Source of the DNA: DIGJ01 sp041821315 | Lineage (GTDB): Bacteria > Bacillota > Clostridia > Lachnospirales > Lachnospiraceae | Assembly (NCBI GenBank): GCA_041821315.1 | Contig: JBGUEO010000004.1 | Location: 118,126-182,125 of the forward strand | DNA: 64,000 nucleotides | Direction of reading: 5' to 3' | Part shown: positions 54,117-63,120 of the stretch, in pieces | Layout: the number at the start of each line of letters is the position of its first letter | Position numbering within the stretch: position 1 is the first letter of the stretch | Translations under genes and position numbers: made by a program | Notes under the pieces: model-generated | The model's input: only the letters and a program-made list of their open reading frames with translations | Databases searched by the model: none | Told to the model about the DNA's origin: nothing

Positions 54117-55664
54117 ATGGAATTGTTCATGCAAAAAATTAACATGAGTCAAAAAAAGAACAGAAGCGATATGCAAATTACATTGGATGATGACTTTAAT
54201 GTGACAGATAGTAAGCCCGATATTGATAAAGTTGTAAAGGAGCAGGGGACTATTATAATACAAGAGATTACTCCGATGAATGACAGATTTATGATAAAGG
54301 GTGCTCTTTTATTTAATCTTTTGTATATCAGTCAAGAAAGCAAACGACCGGTACATAATATGAGCGGAGAGATTCCATTTGAAGAAAGCGTCAATATGGA
54401 GGGCATTACGGGTGAAGAGGTCATTCTATGTAATTGGGAACTTGAGGATATGAGTATAGCTTTGATTAACTCTCGAAAAATAAATGTGCGGGCAATTATT
54501 CGATTTGATTTTTGCGCAGAAAATACAGAGCAGGAGTCAGTTGTTACTGGTGTCGAAGAGGATGATTTACACTATATAAAAGATAAATTTAATCTAACAC
54601 AGACGGTAATTTCGAAAAAAGATACCTTTCGAATTAAGGATGAAGTATCGCTTCCTATGGGGAAAGATAATGTATCAGAGCTTCTATATTCCAATATGGA
54701 ACTGTTAGAAGGAGAAACAAAAGTAATGGAAGATCGAATTGCGGTTCGAGGAGTTCTTCGAGTTTTTGTTCTTTATATTGGGGAAAATGAAAATCGCGGG
54801 ATTGAGTTTTACGAGACGGACGTACCAATTAATGGAAATGTGGAATGTATTGGGGCAAATGACAGCATGGTTTTGGATGTTGATATGAGTTTAAACAATA
54901 AGGACATTCAGATGAAGCCAGATGAAGATGGGGAAGAGAGAATACTTGATATTGAAGCTGTAATTAATTTGACAATAAAACTATATCAGGAAGACGAGTT
55001 AGAAATACTAAAGGATATTTATTCAACAAAAAGTCAACTGGATATACAAAGGAAGAATGCAGAGTATAAAAATCTTTTGATGAAGAACAATAGTAAGTTA
55101 CGTGTAGTGGATACCTTAAAACTAGAGGATGGACAAAAACCAATTTTGCAAATATGCAATGGAAGCGCAAGTGTTAAAATTGATGAAGAGCACATCGTCG
55201 AAAATGGCATTTTAGTGGACGGAATTGTGAGTGTTCAAGTTCTCTATATTACAGAAGAGGATGCAAGACCAGTTGGTGCGGTAAGGGGAGATATTCCGTT
55301 TACCCATACCATTGAAATTAAGGATATAAATAAGGATAGCAGTTATGAAATCAAGTCATGTATTGACCAGCTTAGCTTGGTATTGGTTGATGAAACTGAA
55401 ATTGAGGTAAAAGCTACCGTTTGTCTAGAAGCGATTGTATTTAATGAGCTGAAGCAAGATATGATTCTTTCAGTTGATGAAACTGGTTCCTTGGAAGAAG
55501 TTCGAAAAACATTTCCAAGTATTGTCGGATATATTGTAAAAAGTGGAGACACCTTATGGGATATCGCAAAAGCATTCTATACTACCAAAGAAGAAATTGA
55601 AGAATTGAATGAACTGGATTCGGAGCGATTAAGCGAGGGACAAAAATTAATTATTTGTAAATAA
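54117..55664 (+). CDS. SPOCS (DUF3794) and LysM protein
   Basis: A 515-residue protein. Two or three DUF3794/SPOCS domains (about 30-135, 175-290 and 330-440), each with a strand like VKEQGTIIIQEI...FMIKGALLFNLLYIS and VLYITEEDARPVGAVRGDIPF, precede a C-terminal LysM (about 465-515; YIVKSGDTLWDIAKAF). It is soluble and without signal peptide, as expected of proteins made in the mother cell and placed on the forming spore (SafA/SpoVID-like role inferred). AAGGAGG precedes ATG 54117. Confidence 0.9.
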   Translation: MELFMQKINMSQKKNRSDMQITLDDDFNVTDSKPDIDKVVKEQGTIIIQEITPMNDRFMIKGALLFNLLYISQESKRPVHNMSGEIPFEESVNMEGITGEEVILCNWELEDMSIALINSRKINVRAIIRFDFCAENTEQESVVTGVEEDDLHYIKDKFNLTQTVISKKDTFRIKDEVSLPMGKDNVSELLYSNMELLEGETKVMEDRIAVRGVLRVFVLYIGENENRGIEFYETDVPINGNVECIGANDSMVLDVDMSLNNKDIQMKPDEDGEERILDIEAVINLTIKLYQEDELEILKDIYSTKSQLDIQRKNAEYKNLLMKNNSKLRVVDTLKLEDGQKPILQICNGSASVKIDEEHIVENGILVDGIVSVQVLYITEEDARPVGAVRGDIPFTHTIEIKDINKDSSYEIKSCIDQLSLVLVDETEIEVKATVCLEAIVFNELKQDMILSVDETGSLEEVRKTFPSIVGYIVKSGDTLWDIAKAFYTTKEEIEELNELDSERLSEGQKLIICK

Positions 55665-55691
55665 AAAATGAGGCGTTAAGCCTCGTTTTTT
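55664..55691. terminator. Short bidirectional terminator
   Basis: AAAAAATGAGGC/GCCTCGTTTTTT hairpin overlaps the stop of the SPOCS gene and the end of ispE. Confidence 0.75.
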
Positions 55692-56545
55692 ATGCCTACA
55701 ACATAAACACGATGACTGGAATCATGTTGCCTGCATATTTTTTTTGCACGTTCGGCCAGTGCAAGGTTATCAAAGAGACCAAATATGGTAGGACCACTGC
55801 CACTCATGATTGCTCCGAGTGCGCCGGAATCTTTTATGAGATGTTTGAGTTCTTCAATTACTAAATATTCCTTTGCTGTAACTGTTTCTAATACGTTCTC
55901 TAGGCGTGAAGAAACGCCATTAATGTCCTTTTCATCAATTGCATGAATCATGCCATCAATATCCGGATGGTGGGTGAGAGAAGGGATGTCCAGATTTTCG
56001 TAAACAAATTTTGTAGAAACATGCATAGAAGGTTTTACTATGAGTACGTGACAAGGAGGCATCGGGGAGAGAGGTGTTAATTGCTCACCAATTCCTTCGG
56101 AGAGAGCGGTGCCTCCTAGAATACAATATGGGACATCTGCGCCAAGCGCTACACCACGCTTCATAAGTTGTGCCGTTGTTAGGTTTAAGCAAAAGAGCTT
56201 ATTCATGCCTTTTAGAGCTGCAGCACAATCACTGCTACCACCTGCCATTCCAGCAGCAACAGGAATGTGTTTTTCTAAGTTAATAAAGATTCCTCTCTTT
56301 ATCTTGAACTCGTCTTTCAACAATTTAACGGCTTTATATACTAAATTGTTTTCATTGGTGGGAAGAAAAGAAAGGTTTGTTTTAATAACAATGGTATCTT
56401 CATCCATTACTTTTAAGGTCAATTTATCGTATAGATCAATGGTTTGCATAATCATGCGTACTTCATGATAATTGTCTTCTCGTTTACGTATAACATCCAA
56501 ACCTAAATTTATTTTGGCATATGCCTTTAAATGAACTCGTTTCAT
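55676..56545 (-). CDS. ispE: 4-diphosphocytidyl-2-C-methyl-D-erythritol kinase
   Basis: A 289-residue GHMP kinase of the MEP isoprenoid pathway; it phosphorylates CDP-methylerythritol. AYAKINLGLDVIRKREDNYHEV and the ATP loop PVAAGMAGGSSDCAAAL, plus C-terminal MSGSGPTIFGLFDN, are diagnostic. The start at 56545 follows GGGAG; the frame to 56578 has none. It is divergent from plsC. The use of the MEP route agrees with a clostridial host. Confidence 0.95.
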   Translation of the reverse strand: MKRVHLKAYAKINLGLDVIRKREDNYHEVRMIMQTIDLYDKLTLKVMDEDTIVIKTNLSFLPTNENNLVYKAVKLLKDEFKIKRGIFINLEKHIPVAAGMAGGSSDCAAALKGMNKLFCLNLTTAQLMKRGVALGADVPYCILGGTALSEGIGEQLTPLSPMPPCHVLIVKPSMHVSTKFVYENLDIPSLTHHPDIDGMIHAIDEKDINGVSSRLENVLETVTAKEYLVIEELKHLIKDSGALGAIMSGSGPTIFGLFDNLALAERAKKICRQHDSSHRVYVVGIKNEA

Positions 56546-56671
56546 AGACTGCTCCCATCTTTTATTATGGTATATCAAGTATTATACACAGCACCTATTG
56601 TAATTGCAAGAAAACATAAAGTTTGCTATACTAATCTAGGTAATTATAATAATAGTAAATGGAGAATAAAA

Positions 56672-57403
56672 ATGATTGGATTACTGCTTGTTGTTCTATT
56701 TTTAATAGTGTTTGCTATTTTTAGCATACCAATGTATTTGATACAGTTTATTGTGGGGAAAAGGAATCCTGATATGCAATTTAGAATTGGACAGTTCGTA
56801 ACAAAAACTACGTTCAAAATCATATTGTTTTTGTCAGGGACGAAGAGAACTGTGTTGGGTCTTGAACATCTGCCAAAAGAGGAAGCAGTCTTATATGTTG
56901 CAAATCATAGAAGTTATTTTGATGTTGTACTTGCATATAGTACACTTCCCACGCCAACGAGCTTCGTGGCAAAGAAAGAAATTAAAAAAATACCTTGCAT
57001 TCGAACGTGGATGCGATATATGAGATGTTTATTTCTTGACCGGGATAATGTGCGAGAAGGACTTAAGACGATCCTTCAGGGAATTGAACAAATGAAAGAA
57101 GGATATTCCGTTTTTATTATGCCAGAAGGAACAAGGAATCGTGAAATGGAAATGTTACCATTTCATGAAGGAAGCTTTAAGTTGGCAGAAAAGTCTGGGT
57201 GTGCAATTATTCCAGTTGCGATTACTCATACAGACAAAATATATGAGGTACAAGCACCGTTTATTCGCCGAACAAGTGTTGCAATGAAATATGGGGAGCC
57301 AATTTACATGAAAGACCTTACGCTAGATGAAAAAAAACGGATTGGTATTTATACACAGGGGATTATCAAAAATATGCTTGAAGAGATTGAAAAATTAGTT
57401 TGA
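56672..57403 (+). CDS. plsC: 1-acyl-glycerol-3-phosphate acyltransferase, PlsC-like
   Basis: A 243-residue membrane-associated acyltransferase. An N-terminal helix (about 5-27) is followed by the HX4D motif NHRSYFD near residue 78, FLDRDNVREGL, and MPEGTRNR near residue 152. It acylates lysophosphatidate in phospholipid synthesis. The start at 56672 follows GGAG; the ORF to 56531 overlaps ispE and is rejected. Confidence 0.92.
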   Translation: MIGLLLVVLFLIVFAIFSIPMYLIQFIVGKRNPDMQFRIGQFVTKTTFKIILFLSGTKRTVLGLEHLPKEEAVLYVANHRSYFDVVLAYSTLPTPTSFVAKKEIKKIPCIRTWMRYMRCLFLDRDNVREGLKTILQGIEQMKEGYSVFIMPEGTRNREMEMLPFHEGSFKLAEKSGCAIIPVAITHTDKIYEVQAPFIRRTSVAMKYGEPIYMKDLTLDEKKRIGIYTQGIIKNMLEEIEKLV

Positions 57404-57478
57404 TTTTTCGAAAAATAATGTTAAAATAGTAAAGTACGGGTTTTGACCCATAATTATGAGAAGATGGAGGTACATACC

Positions 57479-57964
57479 ATGATGAGTTTAAGTAGTTTGC
57501 CGATATTGGCAATAAGCACACTTTCGATTGCATTATTGGTTGTTTTAGTAGTGTTGATTGCTTTAATCGTATTTTTATACATTTACGGAAACAAGTTGCA
57601 AAAGAAGCAAGAGTCGGCACAAAAGCAGATGCAAGTAGGTGCTCAGACTATCTCAATGTTAGTTATAGACAAAAAAAGGATGAAATTAAAAGAGGCCGGG
57701 TTTCCACAGATTGTAATTGATCAAACACCAAGATATCTTCGTGGATCGAAAGTTCCAGTTATAAAAGCAAAAATTGGACCTAAAATTACAACGTTGATGT
57801 GTGATGAAAAAGTATTTCCAATCATACCAGTTAAGAAAGAAGTTAAAGTGGTAATGAATGGGATTTACATCATGGATGTTAAGAGTGCTCGTGGTGGACT
57901 AGAAGAGAGACCTGTAAAAGTGGGATTCTTTAAGAAGATGAAAAAAAAGGTAACTGGAAAATAG
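57479..57964 (+). CDS. Conserved membrane-anchored protein of unknown function
   Basis: A 161-residue protein with one N-terminal helix (about 8-35) and a short helical segment before a small beta domain (PQIVIDQTPRYLRGSKVPVIKAKIGPKITTLMCDEKVFPIIPVKKEVKVVMNGIYI, given by landmark) and a basic C-terminus. Such proteins are seen across Lachnospiraceae without assigned role. Start set by TGGAGG 8 nt before ATG 57479. The upstream 39 nt hold a weak AT-rich promoter-like region. Confidence 0.7.
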   Translation: MMSLSSLPILAISTLSIALLVVLVVLIALIVFLYIYGNKLQKKQESAQKQMQVGAQTISMLVIDKKRMKLKEAGFPQIVIDQTPRYLRGSKVPVIKAKIGPKITTLMCDEKVFPIIPVKKEVKVVMNGIYIMDVKSARGGLEERPVKVGFFKKMKKKVTGK

Positions 57965-57977
57965 AAAATGTAGAAAT

Positions 57978-58018
57978 GGTTGCAAGAACAAACGAGATGT
58001 CTTGCAACTATTTTTTTA
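57978..58018 (+). terminator. Terminator after the conserved membrane protein
   Basis: GGTTGCAAGA/TCTTGCAACT (57978-57987 with 58000-58009) with a seven-T tail. Confidence 0.85.
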
Positions 58019-58090
58019 TCAAAAAATGTGAAAATTAAACAAAAAAGAATATAAATAATTGTAATATACCAACAGAGTTCCAAATTTTTC

Positions 58091-58243
58091 TTGACGGATA
58101 TTTAATGGTATAGTAATATGGTACATATAAGAAATGGAATTAAATAATCAGATTGTTACTTTTCGAAGGCAAGACTGGGTTGTACTTATGAAAATTGATT
58201 TTTTAAAAATCAATTTGTGTAGGAGTATAATTCCAGTTTTTTT
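58091..58243 (+). promoter_or_regulatory. Promoter, RAT-like site and terminator upstream of licT-like gene
   Basis: TTGACG (58091-58096), 17 bp, TAATAT (58114-58119). A RAT-like sequence GATTGTTACTTTTCGAAGGCAAGAC (58151-58175, written in part) overlaps a possible terminator: AAGACTGG (58171-58178) can pair with CCAGTTTT (58233-58240), enclosing a further hairpin, followed by TTT. This is the RAT/terminator arrangement of LicT-controlled leaders, implying autoregulation. Confidence 0.6.
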
Positions 58244-58293
58244 CATTATTTTAAGAAATGTTTTGTATGTAAACATAAAAAGGATGTTTGAAC

Positions 58294-59124
58294 ATGAAAA
58301 TTTTGAAAGTGATTAATAACAATGTTGTCAGTTCGATAAACGAAAAAAAAAATGAAGTCGTTGTAATGGGTAAGGGGATTGGTTTTCAAAAAAAAATCGA
58401 CGATGAAATTGATGCCGAGAAAATTGAAAAAATATTTAGTTTGCCAGAAGAAAGTGCAAACCAGTTTGAGATGTTAGTAAAAGATATTTCGTATGAAATG
58501 ATTGATTTGGCAGAAGATATTATCTGCTATGCTAAAAAAAGCTTAAACAGGCGACTGAGTAAAAATATTTATATTACATTGACGGATCACTTGAATTTTG
58601 CCGTAGAAAGAAAAAAGCAAGCAATTTCGTTTCAAAATGCCTTACTTTGGGAAATTCGTAAGTACTATAATGAAGAGTATCGATTAGGGTTAAAAGCGAT
58701 AGAAATGGTGAAGGAAAGAATTGGAATTGAACTTTCTGAAGATGAGGCTGGATTTATTGCACTCCATTTTGTGAATGCAGAAATAGATGGAGATATGAAG
58801 AAGGTAACTTTTATGCCAGTTATTATTAAAGATATTCTGAACATCGTTCGTTATACATTTTCAATTGAGATAGACGAGACAACGCTTTCTTACGAAAGAT
58901 TTGTAACGCATTTAAAATTTTTTTTGCAACGAGCGGTAAGAAATGAATGTTATGAAAGCGATGATTTTGGATTTAACAAAGACATTCAGTTACGGTTTTC
59001 GGATGCTTATCAGTGTGCATTAAAGATTAAGGGATATATGAATAAAAAGATGAAATATTGTATTGCCGATGAAGAAATTACATACTTGACCATTCATATT
59101 TCTAGAATTATACGTAGAGGATAA
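58294..59124 (+). CDS. LicT/BglG-family antiterminator
   Basis: A 276-residue RNA-binding antiterminator. Residues 1-55 are the CAT RNA-binding domain (KILKVINNNVVSS, EVVVMGKGIGFQKK), then PRD1 (about 65-170; LTDHLNFAVER, GFIALHFVNAE) and PRD2 (about 175-276; FVTHLKFFLQRAVRNE, LTIHISRI) with conserved His residues that PTS enzymes phosphorylate. It lets transcription read through the RAT/terminator ahead of the PTS gene when beta-glucoside is present. ATG 58294 follows AAAGGA; ATG 58288 lacks spacing. Confidence 0.93.
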   Translation: MKILKVINNNVVSSINEKKNEVVVMGKGIGFQKKIDDEIDAEKIEKIFSLPEESANQFEMLVKDISYEMIDLAEDIICYAKKSLNRRLSKNIYITLTDHLNFAVERKKQAISFQNALLWEIRKYYNEEYRLGLKAIEMVKERIGIELSEDEAGFIALHFVNAEIDGDMKKVTFMPVIIKDILNIVRYTFSIEIDETTLSYERFVTHLKFFLQRAVRNECYESDDFGFNKDIQLRFSDAYQCALKIKGYMNKKMKYCIADEEITYLTIHISRIIRRG

Positions 59125-59146
59125 CAAACATATACATATAGGGTAA

Positions 59147-59224
59147 GGGATTGTTACGTTAGGACGGCAAAACCCGAATGAGATAGAAAACATTTATATG
59201 TTGCTATTTCATTCGGGGTTTTTT
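59147..59224 (+). promoter_or_regulatory. RAT site and terminator of the beta-glucoside operon
   Basis: RAT GGATTGTTACGTTAGGACGGCAAAACCC (59148-59175, written in part as core GGATTGTTAC and GGCAAAACC) overlaps the 5' arm of a terminator: AACCCGAATGAGATAG (59171-59186) with CTATTTCATTCGGGGTT (59204-59220), then TTTTTTA. Binding of the LicT-like protein to the RAT would block the terminator. Confidence 0.9.
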
Positions 59225-59294
59225 ATTTTCTAGAAGTAAAACACTTAGGTGTTTTAGATATATAAATATCCAAAGAAAAGTGGAGGGAAAGAGC

Positions 59295-61220
59295 ATGGCA
59301 AGTAAATATGATGGATTAGCAAGAATTATCATCCAAAATGTAGGAGGAAAGGGTAACATAATTAATCTTTCACACTGCATTACAAGACTACGTTTCAAAT
59401 TGAAGGATGAGTCAAAGGCAAACACAGAGGTATTAAAGGCAACCGATGGTATTGTAACCGTAATGCAATCAGCAGGACAGTACCAGGTAGTAATTGGAAA
59501 TCATGTTCCGGATGTGTATGAGGTAGTATGTGAACATGCACATATTACTGGAAGTGCACCAGAAAATGAAGAAAGCGATACGGATGAAAAAATGAGTCTG
59601 GGCGCAAGAGCAATCGATTTGATATCCGGCATTTTTGCTCCATCGTTAGGTGTTTTATCGGCAGCAGGTATTATTAAAGGATTATTGGCAGTCTGGTCTT
59701 ATTTTGCATCCTTGAAAGGGATTGATGTGACTGGGAGCGGAGCGTATATAATATGGTATTCGGTAGCAGATGGATTTTTCTATTTCTTGCCAATCGTATT
59801 AGGCTATACCTCTGCTAAGAAATTTAAATGCAATGAATTCATTGGTTTAGCACTTGGAATTGCCCTTTGCTATCCGAAGATGGTAGGTCTTTCATCCATG
59901 GATGTGATTGGATCAGTTTTTGCAGGAACCGCGTTCCAAATGGATTACCATACTACATTTTTTGGATTACCGGTTATTATGCCAATGAGTGGGTATACAT
60001 CAACGGTTGTTCCAATTGTAATTGGTGTTGCATGTGCAGCATGGTTAGAAAAGAAATTAAAGAAAATAATTCCAGATGTAGTAAAAGTCTTTATTGTACC
60101 AGTTTGTGTATTAGGAATTATGGTACCAGCGATTTATTTAATCATTGGACCTATTGCAACTTTCCTATGTAATATAATCGGAGTTGTATTCTCTGGAGTT
60201 TATGGGATTCCTGTAGTTGGAGGATTGGTAGCGGGTGCTCTTGTCGGGGCGTTCTGGCAAGTACTTGTAATCTTTGGGTTGCATTGGGGCTTAATACCAC
60301 TTGCAATGATTAATTTTGCAACCTATGGTTATGATTTTATTTTATCTCCTTATTTTGCAGCTTCCTTTGCACAGTCTATGGTTGTACTTGCAATTCTTAT
60401 TAAAACAAAAGATAAAAAATTACGTAGCATTGCATTACCAGCATTTATTTCAGGTATATTTGGAGTAACCGAACCTTGTATTTATGGCGTAACATTGCCA
60501 AAGAAAAAACCATTTGTAATATCTTGTGTGGCAGCATCCGTTGGAGGTGCTATTATTGGATTGATGGGTTGTAGATCTTACATGATGGGTGGACTTGGTG
60601 TATTTGGACTTCCATCTTATATTGATAATACAACCAATAGTATTTATAGTATGGTATGGGTGGCAATTGGAACATTAGTAGCAATGACGATTGGTTTTGT
60701 TGCAACGTTTGTAACCTATAAAGATGATGCACCTAAAAAAATATCGGAAAAAGCAAAGACAACAACAAATTATGAGGTGATTGTGTCTCCGCTACTAGGA
60801 AGTGTTAAGGAATTGGCAGAAGTAGAAGATGAAGCTTTTTCAAGTGGGGCACTTGGGCAAGGAATTGCCATTGTTCCAAGTGAAGGAAAATTATATGCAC
60901 CAGTTGATGGCGAAGTTACAACCTTCTTCCCAACAGGGCATGCAATTGGATTGATGTCAAAGTTTGGTGCAGAAGTACTAATACATGTTGGAATGGATAC
61001 GGTAAAATTAGAAGGAAAAGGATTTCGTCCGAAAGTTGCACAGGGTGATATTGTCAAAAAAGGTGATTTATTATTGGAGTTTGATATTCAAGCAATTACA
61101 AAAGCAGGCTATTCATTAGTAACTCCAGTTGTTATCACCAATATACATGAATATGCAGATATAGTTCCAATGGCTGCAAAAAATGTAAAACCGGGGGATG
61201 AAATTATTACAGTTTTATAA
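59295..61220 (+). CDS. bglP: Beta-glucoside PTS enzyme IIBCA
   Basis: A 641-residue PTS permease with all domains on one chain. IIB: Cys28 in NLSHCITRLRF. IIC: about residues 100-470 with around ten helices; GVTEPCIYGVTLP is the substrate loop. IIA: His564 in VLIHVGMDTV, preceded by SPLLGSVKELAEVEDEAFSSGALGQGIAI. It imports and phosphorylates beta-glucosides such as cellobiose or salicin, giving 6-phosphates for the downstream GH1. ATG 59295 has GGAGG 9 nt upstream. Confidence 0.96.
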   Translation: MASKYDGLARIIIQNVGGKGNIINLSHCITRLRFKLKDESKANTEVLKATDGIVTVMQSAGQYQVVIGNHVPDVYEVVCEHAHITGSAPENEESDTDEKMSLGARAIDLISGIFAPSLGVLSAAGIIKGLLAVWSYFASLKGIDVTGSGAYIIWYSVADGFFYFLPIVLGYTSAKKFKCNEFIGLALGIALCYPKMVGLSSMDVIGSVFAGTAFQMDYHTTFFGLPVIMPMSGYTSTVVPIVIGVACAAWLEKKLKKIIPDVVKVFIVPVCVLGIMVPAIYLIIGPIATFLCNIIGVVFSGVYGIPVVGGLVAGALVGAFWQVLVIFGLHWGLIPLAMINFATYGYDFILSPYFAASFAQSMVVLAILIKTKDKKLRSIALPAFISGIFGVTEPCIYGVTLPKKKPFVISCVAASVGGAIIGLMGCRSYMMGGLGVFGLPSYIDNTTNSIYSMVWVAIGTLVAMTIGFVATFVTYKDDAPKKISEKAKTTTNYEVIVSPLLGSVKELAEVEDEAFSSGALGQGIAIVPSEGKLYAPVDGEVTTFFPTGHAIGLMSKFGAEVLIHVGMDTVKLEGKGFRPKVAQGDIVKKGDLLLEFDIQAITKAGYSLVTPVVITNIHEYADIVPMAAKNVKPGDEIITVL

Positions 61221-61337
61221 TCTTCTAATAAATAATGCAAGGATCTGAGGTCTGATGAAGATCTCAGATTTTAGCAAAATTTTCAACTGATTTGAAAATT
61301 TCAAATCATCAATGGAATGAAGGAGGAGGAATTTAGG

Positions 61338-62774
61338 ATGAAAACATTTCGCGAAGATTTTTTATGGGGCGGTGCGACCGCAGCCAATCAGTATGAAGGT
61401 GCATGGGATGTGGATGGGAAAGGACCATCGGTATCGGATATGTGTACAAATGGGTCACATACGCAGCCAAAGAGGGTTACACGAGAGTTAGAGGAAGGAG
61501 AGTTATATCCAAGTCGTGAAGCAACGGATTTTTATCATCATTATAAAGAAGATATAGCGCTGTTTGCTGAAATGGGATTTAAGGTCTTTCGCTTATCCAT
61601 TGCATGGACAAGAATTTTCCCAACTGGGATGGAGTGTGAACCAAATGAAGCAGGACTTCAATTTTATGATAACGTGTTTGATGAATGCCTAAAATATGGA
61701 ATTGAGCCACTTGTGACAATGTCTCATTATGAAATGCCATATGCGCTAGTAGAAAAATACAATGGTTGGGAAGGTAGAGAATGCATCGAATATTTTATGA
61801 ATTACTGTAACGTTATTTTTGAGCGCTATCAGGATAAGGTAAAATATTGGCTTACGTTCAATGAAATAAATGCAGGTACGATGCCACTAGGAAATGTATT
61901 ATCATTGGGTACGGTCAAAGGATATAGTGGACCGATTACAAAAGTGCCAGATAATCCACAGGCTCGTTTTCAGGGACTTCATCATCAGTTAGTTGCTAGT
62001 GCAAAAGCGGTAAAGTTGGCACATGAAAAATATCCGAATTTTAAGATGGGAAATATGATCTGTTTTATCACGATGTATCCGTACACCTGTAAACCAGATG
62101 ATATTTTAGAAGCACAAAAAAATATGCAGATGCTAAATTGGTTTTGTTCGGATATCCAGGTACGCGGAGTTTATCCATACTATGCGGATCGCTATTTTAA
62201 AGAAAAAAATATTCAGATAGCAATGGAAGAAGGCGATTGTGAAGTATTAAAGCAAGGGTGTGTGGATTTTTATACATTTAGCTATTATATGAGTAATTGT
62301 GTTGCGAAAGAGACCGATAAGGCGATAACCACTGGAAACATTGCAGGGGGGTTGAAAAATCCTTATTTATCAGCGAGTGACTGGGGATGGCAAATTGATC
62401 CAAAAGGGTTACGCTATACGTTAAATGAAATCTATGCCCGTTATGAAATACCACTTATGGTGGTTGAGAATGGACTTGGAGCACATGATAAGATAGAAGC
62501 AGATGGAACAATACAAGATTCTTACCGTATTGATTATTTAAGAGAGCACATTGTACAGATGAAGGAAGCAGTAAAAGATGGCGTTGATTTGATGGGATAT
62601 ACACCATGGGGATGTATTGACTTGGTAAGTGCATCAACCGGTGAAATGGCAAAACGCTATGGTTTTATCTTTGTTGATAAATACGATGATGGAACAGGTA
62701 GCTTCGGACGTAAAAAGAAAAAGTCATTTGATTGGTATAAAAAAGTTATTGCAACAAATGGCGAAACATTATAG
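61338..62774 (+). CDS. bglA: 6-phospho-beta-glucosidase, GH1
   Basis: A 478-residue GH1 enzyme. Acid/base Glu176 in TFNEINAG and nucleophile Glu377 in VVENGLG are present; FLWGGATAANQYEGAWDVDGKGPS is the usual start, and KRYGFIFVDKYDDGTGSFGRKKKKSFDWYKKVI the usual end (landmarks). It cleaves 6-phospho-beta-glucosides from the PTS. AGGAGGAGG before ATG 61338. It is in one operon with bglP; the hairpins in the 61242-61300 gap may adjust relative expression. Confidence 0.96.
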   Translation: MKTFREDFLWGGATAANQYEGAWDVDGKGPSVSDMCTNGSHTQPKRVTRELEEGELYPSREATDFYHHYKEDIALFAEMGFKVFRLSIAWTRIFPTGMECEPNEAGLQFYDNVFDECLKYGIEPLVTMSHYEMPYALVEKYNGWEGRECIEYFMNYCNVIFERYQDKVKYWLTFNEINAGTMPLGNVLSLGTVKGYSGPITKVPDNPQARFQGLHHQLVASAKAVKLAHEKYPNFKMGNMICFITMYPYTCKPDDILEAQKNMQMLNWFCSDIQVRGVYPYYADRYFKEKNIQIAMEEGDCEVLKQGCVDFYTFSYYMSNCVAKETDKAITTGNIAGGLKNPYLSASDWGWQIDPKGLRYTLNEIYARYEIPLMVVENGLGAHDKIEADGTIQDSYRIDYLREHIVQMKEAVKDGVDLMGYTPWGCIDLVSASTGEMAKRYGFIFVDKYDDGTGSFGRKKKKSFDWYKKVIATNGETL

Positions 62775-62784
62775 GAGAAATAAA

Positions 62785-63042
62785 ATGAAGAAATTTACTT
62801 ATACAATCACAGATGAAATCGGAATTCATGCAAGACCTGCGGGTCTTATAGTAAAAGAAGCAAAACAATTTAATTCAACGATGACTCTTATTTGTAAAGA
62901 GAAACGAGCAGATTTAACAAGACTTATGGCAATTATGTCTCTTGGAGTAAGACGTGGCGATGAAGTAATAATTGAAATAGAGGGTTCCGATGAGGCACAA
63001 GCGGCTGCAGCCATGAAAACATTCTTTAATGAGAATTTATAA
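62785..63042 (+). CDS. HPr-like phosphocarrier, operon-specific, lacking regulatory Ser46
   Basis: An 85-residue HPr with active His15 in GIHARPAG. The region usually reading LKSIMGVMSLG carries LTRLMAIMSLG, so position 46 (the HPr-kinase Ser) is Arg46 by direct translation. The fold and phosphotransfer His are intact, so it can pass phosphate to EII but should not be phosphorylated at residue 46 by HPrK or act with CcpA as usual. It follows bglA by 10 nt and precedes the HAD gene. Confidence 0.93.
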   Translation: MKKFTYTITDEIGIHARPAGLIVKEAKQFNSTMTLICKEKRADLTRLMAIMSLGVRRGDEVIIEIEGSDEAQAAAAMKTFFNENL

Positions 63043-63120
63043 AAGAAGGAAAGGGAAGGAGTGGACAAAAAAATAATCTTTATGCTACTATAGGAGATGT
63101 ATCAGAAAGGGGATGGTGGC

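Noticed and set aside
58134..58316. 60-aa plus-strand frame before licT-like gene
   Set aside because: It overlaps the RAT-like leader and its predicted terminator, lacks a ribosome site, and resembles no family.
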